In this document: positions 8,573-16,377 of the stretch, in pieces | How the letters are laid out: each line of letters begins with the position of its first letter | Numbering within the stretch: position 1 is the first letter of the stretch | Source of the DNA: Haloarcula pellucida | Lineage (GTDB): Archaea > Halobacteriota > Halobacteria > Halobacteriales > Haloarculaceae | Reading direction: 5' to 3' | DNA: 64,000 nucleotides | NCBI RefSeq assembly: GCF_014647235.1 | Contig: NZ_BMOU01000007.1 | Coordinates: 3,987 to 67,986 of the forward strand | The notes under the pieces: model-generated | What the model saw: the letters and a program-made list of their open reading frames with translations, nothing else | Databases searched by the model: none | What the model was told of the DNA's origin: nothing | Program-made: the position numbers and the translations under genes

Positions 8573-8599
8573 CGCGCGTTCCGTCGTGCATGGACGGGG
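8573..8599. repeat. 27-bp direct repeat, copy B (right edge of AT-rich cassette)
   Basis: Identical to 7736-7762. It ends the AT-rich insert; GC-rich DNA and the HAD hydrolase gene follow. It contains a second, unused copy of the zinc-finger gene's start region, with a weakly matching promoter side (about 8600-8630). Confidence 0.85.
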
Positions 8600-8668
8600 A
8601 TGGCCCCCTCCCGGTATCTAAACCCTCGCCCACAACACGCAAAACCCTCGGGCGATTGAGGACGGACA

Positions 8669-9322
8669 ATGAGCGACGCACCGACCGCCATCTGCTTCGA
8701 CATGGACGGCGTCCTCGTCCAGTCCGAAGACCACTGGGTGAGCGTCCAGCGCGACCACATCCTCCCGACCGTCGCGCCCGACGACGACATCCCGCTGTCG
8801 GCCATCACCGGCCGCGACTACACCGAGGTGTACCCGGACATCGCCGCCGAGTACGACGTCGACGTCTCCCGCGAGGAGTACGAGCGCCTGTTCGAGGAAG
8901 CCGGCGAGCGCATCTACCGTGACCACGCGACGCTGCTGTCGGGCGCGCACGACCTGCTGGCCGACCTCAGTGCGGCCGGGGTACCGCTCGCGCTCACCAC
9001 CTCGGCCCCGTGGGACTGGATAGATGTCATCGACGAGCGGTTCGACCTACTCGCCCACTTCGACGCGGCGGTCAGCGCACAGGACGTCGACGGCCCGGGC
9101 AAACCCGAACCCGACATCTACGAGCGCGGCGCGTCCGAGTTGGGCGTCGACCCGGCGGCGTGCTGGGCCGTCGAGGACTCCACCGCCGGCGCACGGGCGG
9201 CCGTGCGCGCGGGCATGACCACCGTCGGCTTCCGCGGCGACGGCGACGAGACGGACCTCTCGATGGTCAACCATCTGGCCGACGACGCCGACGACCTGCG
9301 GGCGCTGTGGCTCGGCGAGTGA
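8669..9322 (+). CDS. HAD-superfamily hydrolase (phosphoglycolate phosphatase-like)
   Basis: 217-residue cytoplasmic phosphatase of the haloacid dehalogenase superfamily, subfamily with an alpha-helical cap. Motif I is FDMDGVLVQSEDHW (nucleophile Asp and acid/base Asp); motif II is LALTTSAPW; motif III lies around GKPEPDIY; motif IV is CWAVEDSTAGARAA. The order matches beta-phosphoglucomutase/phosphoglycolate phosphatase relatives; substrate cannot be assigned. The stop codon TGA overlaps the first base of an 80-bp nested palindrome. Confidence 0.88.
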   Translation: MSDAPTAICFDMDGVLVQSEDHWVSVQRDHILPTVAPDDDIPLSAITGRDYTEVYPDIAAEYDVDVSREEYERLFEEAGERIYRDHATLLSGAHDLLADLSAAGVPLALTTSAPWDWIDVIDERFDLLAHFDAAVSAQDVDGPGKPEPDIYERGASELGVDPAACWAVEDSTAGARAAVRAGMTTVGFRGDGDETDLSMVNHLADDADDLRALWLGE

Positions 9323-9401
9323 TACTGGTGGCTGTAAGTTCGTACAGATATTCGCCACCCCGGGGTGGCGAAGTACTGCAGTTTGTTACAGCCACCAGTA
9401 T
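9322..9401. repeat. 80-bp nested perfect/near-perfect palindrome (MITE-like)
   Basis: The outer arms are exact complements: ATACTGGTGGCTGTAA (9322-9337) and TTACAGCCACCAGTAT (9386-9401). At the centre is a perfect 22-bp palindrome (9351-9372, TTCGCCACCCC and its complement). The spacers between are partly complementary (GTACAG / CTGCAG-like). The whole element could fold into one long cruciform or RNA hairpin. Size and terminal inverted repeats fit a miniature inverted-repeat element; it may also end transcription of the HAD gene. Confidence 0.75.
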
Positions 9402-9458
9402 GAGTCGGTGAGAGGAAAACGGGGACCGGTGGCCACAGCGGTGCGTGTGGGGAGTGTC

Positions 9459-9707
9459 TCAGGCGTCCGCACGATAGTCCCGACCGAGGACGAGGCCGAG
9501 GACGTTCGCGAGGAACACGCCTGCGAGGAGGAACAGGAGCGACTGTCCGTCGAGGCCGCTCAACAGAACTGTCGGGTACGCAAGCGGTGCCAGAACCGCG
9601 GTCCAGAACCCGAGGAACTGGATGGGTCGGAAAGCGAGCGTTCGAAAGTCGACACTCCTGTCTGGGAGCGCTTCGGACGGGGACCGGAAGGGCGAGACAC
9701 TGGACAT
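9459..9707 (-). CDS. Small two-span membrane protein
   Basis: 82 residues with two hydrophobic segments (FLGFWTAVLAPLAYPTVLL and SLLFLLAGVFLANVLGLVLG) and a short soluble N terminus (MSSVSPFRSPSEALPDRSVD). A TATA-like CATATAAACG lies near 9749-9757, roughly 45 bases before the ATG at 9707. Codon use has the GC-rich third positions of the neighbours, supporting a real gene. Function unknown. Confidence 0.65.
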   Translation of the reverse strand: MSSVSPFRSPSEALPDRSVDFRTLAFRPIQFLGFWTAVLAPLAYPTVLLSGLDGQSLLFLLAGVFLANVLGLVLGRDYRADA

Positions 9708-9905
9708 CTGATTCCTCCTCGTCCTATGGAACGACCCGTACCCCCATATAAACGCCAGACGCTTACGGACAGTTCGCGAGGTTACACGGAACCTGTCCGA
9801 TTTTATCCGGTTTTACCGTCGTTTTTGCGGGCAGATACGACGATTTGAGAGAGCTTTAGAAGTTTTATTATCGGTTATGCAGTCGTTTCTTCGTGCCGCC
9901 GGTAG

Positions 9906-12305
9906 TCAGCGGACGTCGACCGTTCGCGAGGACGTCACCGGCGGGAGTGGCAGGTTGGGATACGACACTTCGACGGTGTACGCCAGTTCGTCGGCGTCGG
10001 CCCCGAAGACGGCGACGGGCAGGTTCGTCTGGCCGAGGTACGCCGGTTTCGCGGTCATCTCGCGACCGTTGACCGTCACGCGCAGGCCCGCGCGAGTGCC
10101 GCCGGCGTTGTTCGCCACGGTCACCTCGCACATCTCGTGGTCACCGGGCGCGACGGATTCGGGGAACTCGCCCCAGTCGACGACGACCACCGGCAGGTCC
10201 CGTGCGTTCGAGACCACCTGTTCGGCGACGCCCTCCGAGAGACCGGCCGAGACGAGTGCCGAGACGCCCTCTCGGACCACGTCGGCGGGCGTCGAGAGGC
10301 CGGCGGCGGCGAGTTTCTTCGCCCGCCCGGACCCGACGCCGTCGATGGCGGTCAGGCCTACCGCGTCGGCGCTGATGCCGTGTTCGACGCGGGCTTCGAC
10401 GCGGCAGGCGAGATTGGCGTAGCGGCCCGGCGCGAGATTGTCGAGAAACTCCCGCAGGGCGGCGAGCAGTCGGAGCGCGTTCTGTCGGATGACCCACGCG
10501 TCGCTCTTGAGTTCCGTCGGCGTCGTCCCGGTCATCCCCGACCGGAGGATGGCGAGCACCTTCCGCTGGCCCGCATCGAGGTGGTCGGGGACGCCGTCGC
10601 CGATGACAGCGTGGACCGCGTCCTGTTCGTCCGACCGGGCGCTGACGCTGTCGAACTCCGTCGCACCGGCCAGCGTCGTCAGCAGGTCGTCGGCGTCGAT
10701 AGCGTCCACGTCACCGCTCTCGGCGGCCGCCGCACAACGTTCTGCGAGGTCGGCAAAGCGGCGGGCGGTGTCCAGTCGAAGGTAGAACTTCGAGGCGAGT
10801 TGGCCGAGTCGAGTGGACTCGACGCGGAGGCCGTCCTGTTCGACGAAGCCGTCGGCGACCAGTTCCGAGAGGGTGTTGCTCACCCGTTCGCGGAGGTCGC
10901 TGCCCGCGTCGTACGCGTCGGGGGCCGACTGTGCGCGGGCATAATAGAATGTGGTCCCTAGCCAGTCCATCACGTCGTCGACGTCCCGGATCGTCCCCAG
11001 CGCGATTTCGGCGTTGAGGTGGGCGTCCAGTTCCGCGGCGAGTCGCGACTCTATCTCCTTGCCGTCCCGGAGGAGACGGCGGTACTTGTCGGCGTCCGAG
11101 CGGTCACAGACGACCCACGCGTACCCCATGTCGTCGTAGCCCGGCCGTCCGGCCCGGCCGAGCATCTGGAGGACGTCCAGCGGACTCATGTCCACCTCGC
11201 CCTCCAGCGGGTCGTGCAGTTTCGTATCGCGGATGACGACACACCGGGCGGGGAGGTTCACGCCCCACGCCAGCGTCGACGTCGAGAAGAGGAGCTGAAT
11301 CTTCCCCTCCTTGAACCACTGTTCGACGCGGTTCTTGTCCTCGCGGGCGAGGCCGGCGTGGTGGAAGCCGACGCCGTCCAGCACGGACTGGCGGAGCGTG
11401 TCGTTCTGCAGATCGGCGGCGTCGGTGTGGAAGTCGTAGTCCCCGCGGGCGCCCATCGGGATGTCTCGCTCGGTGAGTTCGTCGCGGGCCTTCTTCGCGG
11501 CCTGCACGGTGTCCTGTCGCGAGGAGACGAAGACGAGCGCCTGCCCCTCGTCGCGGATGTGCGGTTCCGCGAGGTCCAGCGCCCGGTAGAGCCGCCGGTA
11601 CTTATCGGCGAAGGCGTTCTCGCCGTGGGAGTAGGTCTTGACGTCGGCGTTCAACGGCACCGGCCGGTAGTCGTCGCCGAAGGCGAAGGTGGTCTCCTCG
11701 GGGGCGTCCAGCCAGTCGGCCACGTCCTCGATGTTGGGCATCGTCGCCGACAGCGCGACCACGCGCGGGCCACAGAGGCGTCGAAGCCGCGAGACGGTGA
11801 CTTCTAGCACCGCGCCGCGCCGCTCGGAGTCCAGCAGGTGGACCTCGTCGATGACGCAACAGTCCACGTCCGTGATAAAGGAGTAGCGGGCCGTATCGTG
11901 CTTTCGAGTGGCGGAGTCGGCCTTCTCGGGGGTCATCACGAGGACGTCGGCGCGTTCGGCCCGGCGGGGGGAGAGGTCCCGTTCGCCGGTGACGACGTAC
12001 ACCGAGTAACCCATCTCCTCGAAGCGCTCCCACTCGCTTTCTTTCTCGTTTGTGAGCGCGCGGAGCGGGGCCAGAAAGAGGGCCGTCCCGCCCTCGGCCA
12101 GCGTCTTGCAGATGGCCAGCTCCGCGAGCGCCGTCTTCCCGCTGGCGGTCGGCGCGCTGACGACGACGTTGTCCTCGCGGTTCAGCAGGGCGGGCAACGC
12201 CGCCGACTGCATCTCGTTGAACCGCTCGAAGGGGAACGCGTCGGCGAAGTCGGGCACCACCTCCTCGACCGCCACCGTCGGCTCACTCTCGGCTCGGCGT
12301 GACAC
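9906..12305 (-). CDS. Hel308-like DEAD/DEAH-box superfamily 2 helicase
   Basis: 799 residues from GTG at 12305 (MSRRAESEPTVAVEEVV). SF2 motifs in order: Walker A SAPTASGKTALAELA, Ia APLRALTNEKESEWERF, DEVH box CCVIDEVHLLDSERRG, motif III ALSATMPNIEDVADW, motif V STSTLAWGVNLPA, and motif VI QMLGRAGRPGYDDMGYAW. The C-terminal part has winged-helix, ratchet and HhH regions (AIDGVGSGRAKKLAAAG), then a ~100-residue beta-rich tail like a Sec63/FN3 extension. It resembles Hel308 (replication-fork repair) and Brr2/Ski2 relatives; haloarchaea carry several such paralogues, so the exact one is not assigned. Longer starts overlap lipA and are rejected. Confidence 0.88.
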   Translation of the reverse strand: MSRRAESEPTVAVEEVVPDFADAFPFERFNEMQSAALPALLNREDNVVVSAPTASGKTALAELAICKTLAEGGTALFLAPLRALTNEKESEWERFEEMGYSVYVVTGERDLSPRRAERADVLVMTPEKADSATRKHDTARYSFITDVDCCVIDEVHLLDSERRGAVLEVTVSRLRRLCGPRVVALSATMPNIEDVADWLDAPEETTFAFGDDYRPVPLNADVKTYSHGENAFADKYRRLYRALDLAEPHIRDEGQALVFVSSRQDTVQAAKKARDELTERDIPMGARGDYDFHTDAADLQNDTLRQSVLDGVGFHHAGLAREDKNRVEQWFKEGKIQLLFSTSTLAWGVNLPARCVVIRDTKLHDPLEGEVDMSPLDVLQMLGRAGRPGYDDMGYAWVVCDRSDADKYRRLLRDGKEIESRLAAELDAHLNAEIALGTIRDVDDVMDWLGTTFYYARAQSAPDAYDAGSDLRERVSNTLSELVADGFVEQDGLRVESTRLGQLASKFYLRLDTARRFADLAERCAAAAESGDVDAIDADDLLTTLAGATEFDSVSARSDEQDAVHAVIGDGVPDHLDAGQRKVLAILRSGMTGTTPTELKSDAWVIRQNALRLLAALREFLDNLAPGRYANLACRVEARVEHGISADAVGLTAIDGVGSGRAKKLAAAGLSTPADVVREGVSALVSAGLSEGVAEQVVSNARDLPVVVVDWGEFPESVAPGDHEMCEVTVANNAGGTRAGLRVTVNGREMTAKPAYLGQTNLPVAVFGADADELAYTVEVSYPNLPLPPVTSSRTVDVR

Positions 12306-12416
12306 GTCAGACAGGCGGGTCCGGGACCTCAAAGGCGTTTCTATGGCGGCCCCGCTGTGGCTCACTCCCGGTGGTTGTCGGCCGACGGCGACCGCGAATG
12401 TATGTAGCTGGCATCG

Positions 12417-12601
12417 ATGAACGTGGCTGTGAGCAGGGACTGGGAGCCGGAGACGATTTTCGAAGTGCTGGGGAGCGAGGCGGTCCGCCGCATCCTCGCC
12501 GTCGACCCCGTCTCGGTGCCAGTCCGACGCCGACCCCGGGTCGTACTGGTTCCAGTGCCCGGAGTGCAGCAGTGAAGACCTGACGAGTCTGGAGCAGTGA
12601 C
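12417..12601 (+). pseudogene. Decayed HTH / zinc-ribbon regulator remnant
   Basis: An ATG at 12417 opens 52 codons beginning MNVAVSRDWEPETIFEVLGS and continuing EAVRRILAV, like the start of haloarchaeal winged-helix regulators. It then becomes arginine/proline-rich nonsense and stops at 12573-12575. In the +1 frame the next ~30 codons read RCQSDADPGSYWFQCPECSS and end EDLTSLEQ at a TGA near 12601, a zinc-ribbon-like tail. Head and tail in different frames with the middle missing suggest an internally deleted, frameshifted gene. The rest of the ~350-base gap between the helicase and lipA shows nothing. Confidence 0.42.
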
Positions 12602-12655
12602 GACGGACGTCCCGGAACCCAATCTCTTTTGCGCGCACGCACCAAGCGTCGGGCA

Positions 12656-13579
12656 ATGAGTCGTGCGCGCAAGCCCGACTGGCTGAAGATGCGGCCACCG
12701 TCGGGCGAGCGGTTCACCGACATCAAACAGAGCCTCCGCGACCGGAACCTCAACACGGTCTGTGAGGAGGCCAACTGTCCGAACCTCGGGGAGTGCTGGA
12801 GCGGCCGGAACGGACCGGGGACGGCGACGTTCATGCTGATGGGCGACCGCTGTTCGCGGGGCTGTAACTTCTGTGACGTCGAGACCGGCGGGATGGACCC
12901 GCTCGACCCCGACGAACCCGAGCGGGTGGCCGAGGCCGTCGCCGACATCGGACTGGACTACGTCGTCCTGACGAGCGTCGACCGCGACGACCTGTCCGAT
13001 CAGGGCGCGGGCCACTTCGCCGAGACGATCCGGGAGATAAAGCGGCGGGACTCGGACATCCTCGTCGAGTGCCTGATTCCGGACTTCCGCGGCGAGGAGC
13101 GACTCGTCCGGCAGATTATCGACGCCGAACCGGACGTGCTGGCGCACAACGTCGAGACGGTCGACCGCCTCCAGTGGCCGGTCCGGGACCGTCGGGCGGG
13201 CTACGAGCAGTCGCTCTCGGTCTTGCGACAGGCCGACCGCGAGAGCGATCTCTACACCAAGACGAGTCTGATGCTCGGCGTCGGCGAGTACGCACACGAG
13301 GTGTACCAGACGCTCTCGGACCTCCGGCAGATCGGTGTCGACGTAGTGACACTCGGCCAGTACCTCCAGCCCTCCCGCTCGCATCTCGAAGTTTCGGAGT
13401 ACGTCCACCCCGACGCCTTCGAGACGTGGCGGCAGGTCGCCGAGGAGGAACTCGGCTTTCTCTACTGCGCCTCGGGGCCGATGGTTCGGTCGTCGTACCG
13501 CGCCGGTGAACTGTTCGTCGAGGCGGTTCGGCGCGGCGAGGACGTGGCCGACGCCCGCGAGCGAGCGCGGAGCGCGTAA
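12656..13579 (+). CDS. lipA: Lipoyl synthase
   Basis: Radical-SAM enzyme inserting two sulfurs into protein-bound octanoyl groups to make lipoyl cofactors. 307 residues, normal for LipA. The auxiliary 4Fe-4S cluster ligands are Cys36, Cys41 and Cys47 (CEEANCPNLGEC); the SAM-cluster triad is Cys66, Cys70 and Cys73 (CSRGCNFC); the C-terminal RSSY motif is at 278-281. The ATG at 12656 (MSRARKPDWLKMRPPSGE) is preferred. The likely client is the E2 protein encoded at 25029-26630. No lipB/lipM or lplA is visible next to it. Confidence 0.96.
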   Translation: MSRARKPDWLKMRPPSGERFTDIKQSLRDRNLNTVCEEANCPNLGECWSGRNGPGTATFMLMGDRCSRGCNFCDVETGGMDPLDPDEPERVAEAVADIGLDYVVLTSVDRDDLSDQGAGHFAETIREIKRRDSDILVECLIPDFRGEERLVRQIIDAEPDVLAHNVETVDRLQWPVRDRRAGYEQSLSVLRQADRESDLYTKTSLMLGVGEYAHEVYQTLSDLRQIGVDVVTLGQYLQPSRSHLEVSEYVHPDAFETWRQVAEEELGFLYCASGPMVRSSYRAGELFVEAVRRGEDVADARERARSA

Positions 13580-13602
13580 AGCGCGGGTCCTCGCCCGTCC
13601 GT

Positions 13603-15504
13603 TCAGACGTTCCGGATTCGGTGATACGAGTCCGGGAGCGCCCGCGCGTCCTCGGGGAGGAGCGCGACGACGAGGAAGTCGGTGTAGGGCCTGACGTAAC
13701 CGACCAGTTTGCTGATCCGTTCCGAGTCGATGGCTTCCAGCGAGTCGAGTAACATGAACGGGACCGTCTCGTAGACCTCGTGGACGAGGTAGCCCGCGAG
13801 CGCGAACACGAGGCCCGTGACCTCACGCTCGGACTCGCTCAGGTGGTCGATGACGTCCTCGTAGGTCGTCCCGTCGTCGGTCCGGCGAACGATGTGGAGG
13901 ACGAATCGGCTCTCGGAGAGCGCCGTTCCCGTCGAGTCGGCCGACTCGGGTTGACGCTCTATCCAGATTCGGGCGAGTCGGGTGTAATCGAGGATGTCGA
14001 GCACCTGACTCATGTGGTCGTTGAACTCTGCGACCGCGGTCCGTTCGAGGCGTTCGATACGGCCTCGGAGCGACTCTATCTCCGCGTCGATGTCCTCCCG
14101 TCGAGCGAGGAGGTCCGCTCGCTGGTCGAGTTCGCGCTGCAGGTCGTCGATCTCCTCGACGACGGCCGACCGGTCGGCCCGGAGCTGTTCGAGTTCGAAC
14201 TCGGCGCGATTGACGGCGCGGTGACGGTCGAGCGTGTCCGACTGGTCCGGGGACTCGCGGCTTCCGACCGCGTCTCGGGCGTCCTCCACGGCGGACTGGA
14301 GGTCCGCACGGCGCTGTTCGAGTGTCTCGACGCGACGGGCGCGTTCCGCACGTTCGGCCAGCAGGTCGTCGTGTCGCTGGCGGAGTTCCTCGCGCTGGCG
14401 TTTGCTCTCCTCGAGTTCGGCCTGTCGGTCGAGCAAGGCGTCGATTCGCTCCTGAACCGTGGCTCGCTCCTCGCGGCGTTCCGACTGGAGCGTTCGGAGC
14501 TGTTCGACCGTCCGTTCGACGTCGGCCGGGTCGACGGCCGACCCGCAGGTCCAGCAGACGACCCCGTCGGCCTCGGTCCGGTCCGCAGTCGACGTCTGGG
14601 CGACCGAGAGGTCACCACCGTCGAGCATCCGTTCGTTGAACTGTATCGTCTGTTGTAACTCGGTGATCTCGGAGTCGAGTCGCTGTTTCCGCTCGCGGCA
14701 GTCGGCCAGTTCCGACGCCACCTCGGCCAGTTCCTCGTCCGGGGCCTCCGGAAACGTCGACAGCGAGCGGTCGAGGTCCGCACACTCCGCTCGGACGGCG
14801 TCGAGGCTGTCACGCTCCGCTTCGAGTTCGAAGCGGACCTCGTCGAGTTCCGACGTTCGCTCCTGAAGCGCCTCCAGTCGGTCGGTCAGTTCGCCGTCTG
14901 TCGTCGCCGTCTCGGTGGCCTGTTCGAGTGCTTGGCGCGCCGCCTCCAGTTCGGACTCGACGGAGTCTATCTCCGCATCGAGTTCGTCTCGACGTGCCTG
15001 CAGGTCCGGCAGGTCCGCCTCCAGCGTCGAGAGGTCGTCGAGTCGCTGGACTATCTCCCGGCGTTCCGAGCGCAGGGACGCGATGTCGCGCTGTATGGAG
15101 TCGGTGTCGACCGGACGCATGAGGAGTTCACGGAGGTCCGCATCGTCGGCGACGGCCTGCCGCGCCTCGTTCGACTCCAGCAAGAACGCAAAGAGGTCCG
15201 CGACGGTCACGTCCTCGTCGAGATACGGCGACCCGTCGAACGTGACCGTCCCGCTCTCGCGGGTGAGCGTGCGCGTGTAGGTCTCGCCGTCGAGAGCCAG
15301 TTCGACCGACCCCGTGGCCGTGTCGCTCTTCAGCGACGGCGCTTCGCTCCCCAGTGCGGCCATCAACCCCTGGAGGAGCGACGTCCGATTGGTCGCGTTC
15401 CGTCCCGTGAGAACCGAGACGCCGGGGGCCAGCGAGACGTCGGTCGACTCGATGCCGCCGACGTTCTCGACGTGCAGTGCTGCCATCTCAGTGGACGGGG
15501 CCAT
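13603..15504 (-). CDS. Archaea-specific SMC-related protein (RdfA partner)
   Basis: 633 residues (start ATG 15504; an alternative at 15486 gives MAALHVENVGG). SMC/Rad50-like layout: N-terminal ABC half with P-loop GRNATNRTSLLQG (residues 34-46), long coiled coils (about 165-330 and 370-510) separated by a zinc-hook-like CWTCGSAVDP, then a C-terminal half with signature-like LSESEREVTGLVFALAG and Walker B-like FMLLDSLEAIDS. The P-loop lysine is arginine (Arg40) and the residue after the Walker B aspartate is serine, so ATP hydrolysis may be altered. The rdfA gene lies upstream on the same strand, the known haloarchaeal pairing. Confidence 0.85.
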   Translation of the reverse strand: MAPSTEMAALHVENVGGIESTDVSLAPGVSVLTGRNATNRTSLLQGLMAALGSEAPSLKSDTATGSVELALDGETYTRTLTRESGTVTFDGSPYLDEDVTVADLFAFLLESNEARQAVADDADLRELLMRPVDTDSIQRDIASLRSERREIVQRLDDLSTLEADLPDLQARRDELDAEIDSVESELEAARQALEQATETATTDGELTDRLEALQERTSELDEVRFELEAERDSLDAVRAECADLDRSLSTFPEAPDEELAEVASELADCRERKQRLDSEITELQQTIQFNERMLDGGDLSVAQTSTADRTEADGVVCWTCGSAVDPADVERTVEQLRTLQSERREERATVQERIDALLDRQAELEESKRQREELRQRHDDLLAERAERARRVETLEQRRADLQSAVEDARDAVGSRESPDQSDTLDRHRAVNRAEFELEQLRADRSAVVEEIDDLQRELDQRADLLARREDIDAEIESLRGRIERLERTAVAEFNDHMSQVLDILDYTRLARIWIERQPESADSTGTALSESRFVLHIVRRTDDGTTYEDVIDHLSESEREVTGLVFALAGYLVHEVYETVPFMLLDSLEAIDSERISKLVGYVRPYTDFLVVALLPEDARALPDSYHRIRNV

Positions 15505-15555
15505 GTGTCGGTCCAAGCGTGAACCGATGAAAGCCGTTGCCATCCGGTATCGAAA

Positions 15556-15583
15556 CTCGTTACAGCCGTACTCGCGTTACGGG
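15556..15583. promoter_or_regulatory. Operator-like imperfect palindrome, copy 1
   Basis: Contains CGTTACAGCCGTACTCGCGT then TACGGG; it matches copy 2 (15650-15677) at most positions. It lies in the 207-base gap between rdfA and the SMC-related gene, about 52 bases before the latter's start. Proposed regulator site; inference. Confidence 0.45.
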
Positions 15584-15649
15584 TTTTCGAGAGCCGCGGC
15601 GAACCGGCGAGTGAGACGGCGTTCGACGGCCGGTTCACGCTCCGACAAA

Positions 15650-15677
15650 CCCGTTACAGCCGTACAGCTGTTACGGG
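15650..15677. promoter_or_regulatory. Operator-like imperfect palindrome, copy 2
   Basis: Arms CCCGTTACAGC and GCTGTTACGGG are complementary except for one base, around a short centre. Ninety-four bases from the first copy, and 35 bases past the rdfA stop. Confidence 0.45.
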
Positions 15678-15711
15678 TTGTACTCCGACCGACGAGTCGT
15701 CGGTCCACGGT

Positions 15712-16344
15712 TTACTGACAGTCACACCCGCCGCGCGAGAGGAGGTCGTGGAGTCCGTACTGGGCGCCACACGTCGGACAGTGTACCTGCACGTCGACGT
15801 ACACGTCGACGTCGTCGACGGTCAGTTCGCCGGCCGCCGAGAGGTCGCTGAGGGTTCCCGCAGTGACCCGTTCGACCCGACTCGTGAGGCGGTCGAGCGT
15901 TCGCTTTCGGCGGGCGGTCGGGTCCGCGTCGTCGTCGCGGTCCGACGGCGGCGTCACCTCCCGACAGGTCGTGAGATAGGTGTGAACCGCGCGGTGGGAG
16001 ACGAAGTCCGCGCGGAGGCCCTCGACGTCGAGCCCGCTCCGGCGAAGCCGGTGGCGGGCTTTGGTGCGCGCTCCGGTAGAGGTGTCCTCGTCGGTGAGCA
16101 GACGGTACAGGTTCGCCGCTTCGCCGTCCAACAGGCTCTCGTTCTCTGCGGCGAGTGCGGCCTCGACGAGTCGGTGGTTGAACTCGGTCGCCAGTTCCCG
16201 GAGACTCGCCCTCGCGTCACCCTCGGCAGTCCAGCGGCGTTCGAGTTCCGCCCCTATCCCGGTCAGGTCGTACTGGTCGATGAGTCTACTGACCTTGTTC
16301 TCCGGCCCCCGTTTCGACCCGGTCGTCCCGTCGGTGTCGGTCAC
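15712..16344 (-). CDS. rdfA: Rod-determining factor RdfA family protein
   Basis: 210 residues from GTG at 16344 (MTDTDGTTGSKRGPENKVSR). The core KVSRLIDQYDLTGIGAELER, then WTAEGDARASLRELATEFN, matches the haloarchaeal RdfA family, described as needed for rod shape in Haloferax volcanii. The C terminus has a zinc-binding-like CPTCGAQYGLHDLLSRGGC. It precedes the archaea-specific SMC-related gene on the same strand, as is usual for the family. How the pair acts on shape is not known from sequence. Confidence 0.8.
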   Translation of the reverse strand: MTDTDGTTGSKRGPENKVSRLIDQYDLTGIGAELERRWTAEGDARASLRELATEFNHRLVEAALAAENESLLDGEAANLYRLLTDEDTSTGARTKARHRLRRSGLDVEGLRADFVSHRAVHTYLTTCREVTPPSDRDDDADPTARRKRTLDRLTSRVERVTAGTLSDLSAAGELTVDDVDVYVDVQVHCPTCGAQYGLHDLLSRGGCDCQ

Positions 16345-16377
16345 GGCTGGCCGTAGGGAGAGCGCACACAAAACCGT

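Noticed and set aside
9906-12698. A much longer helicase start reaching beyond 12305
   Set aside because: The extra ~130 residues overlap lipA on the other strand, show no domain, and are low in normal coding character; GTG at 12305 fits the family.
12362-13408. Long minus-strand frame opposite lipA
   Set aside because: Mirror frame of a strong radical-SAM gene; high GC makes long antisense frames common and there are no recognisable motifs.
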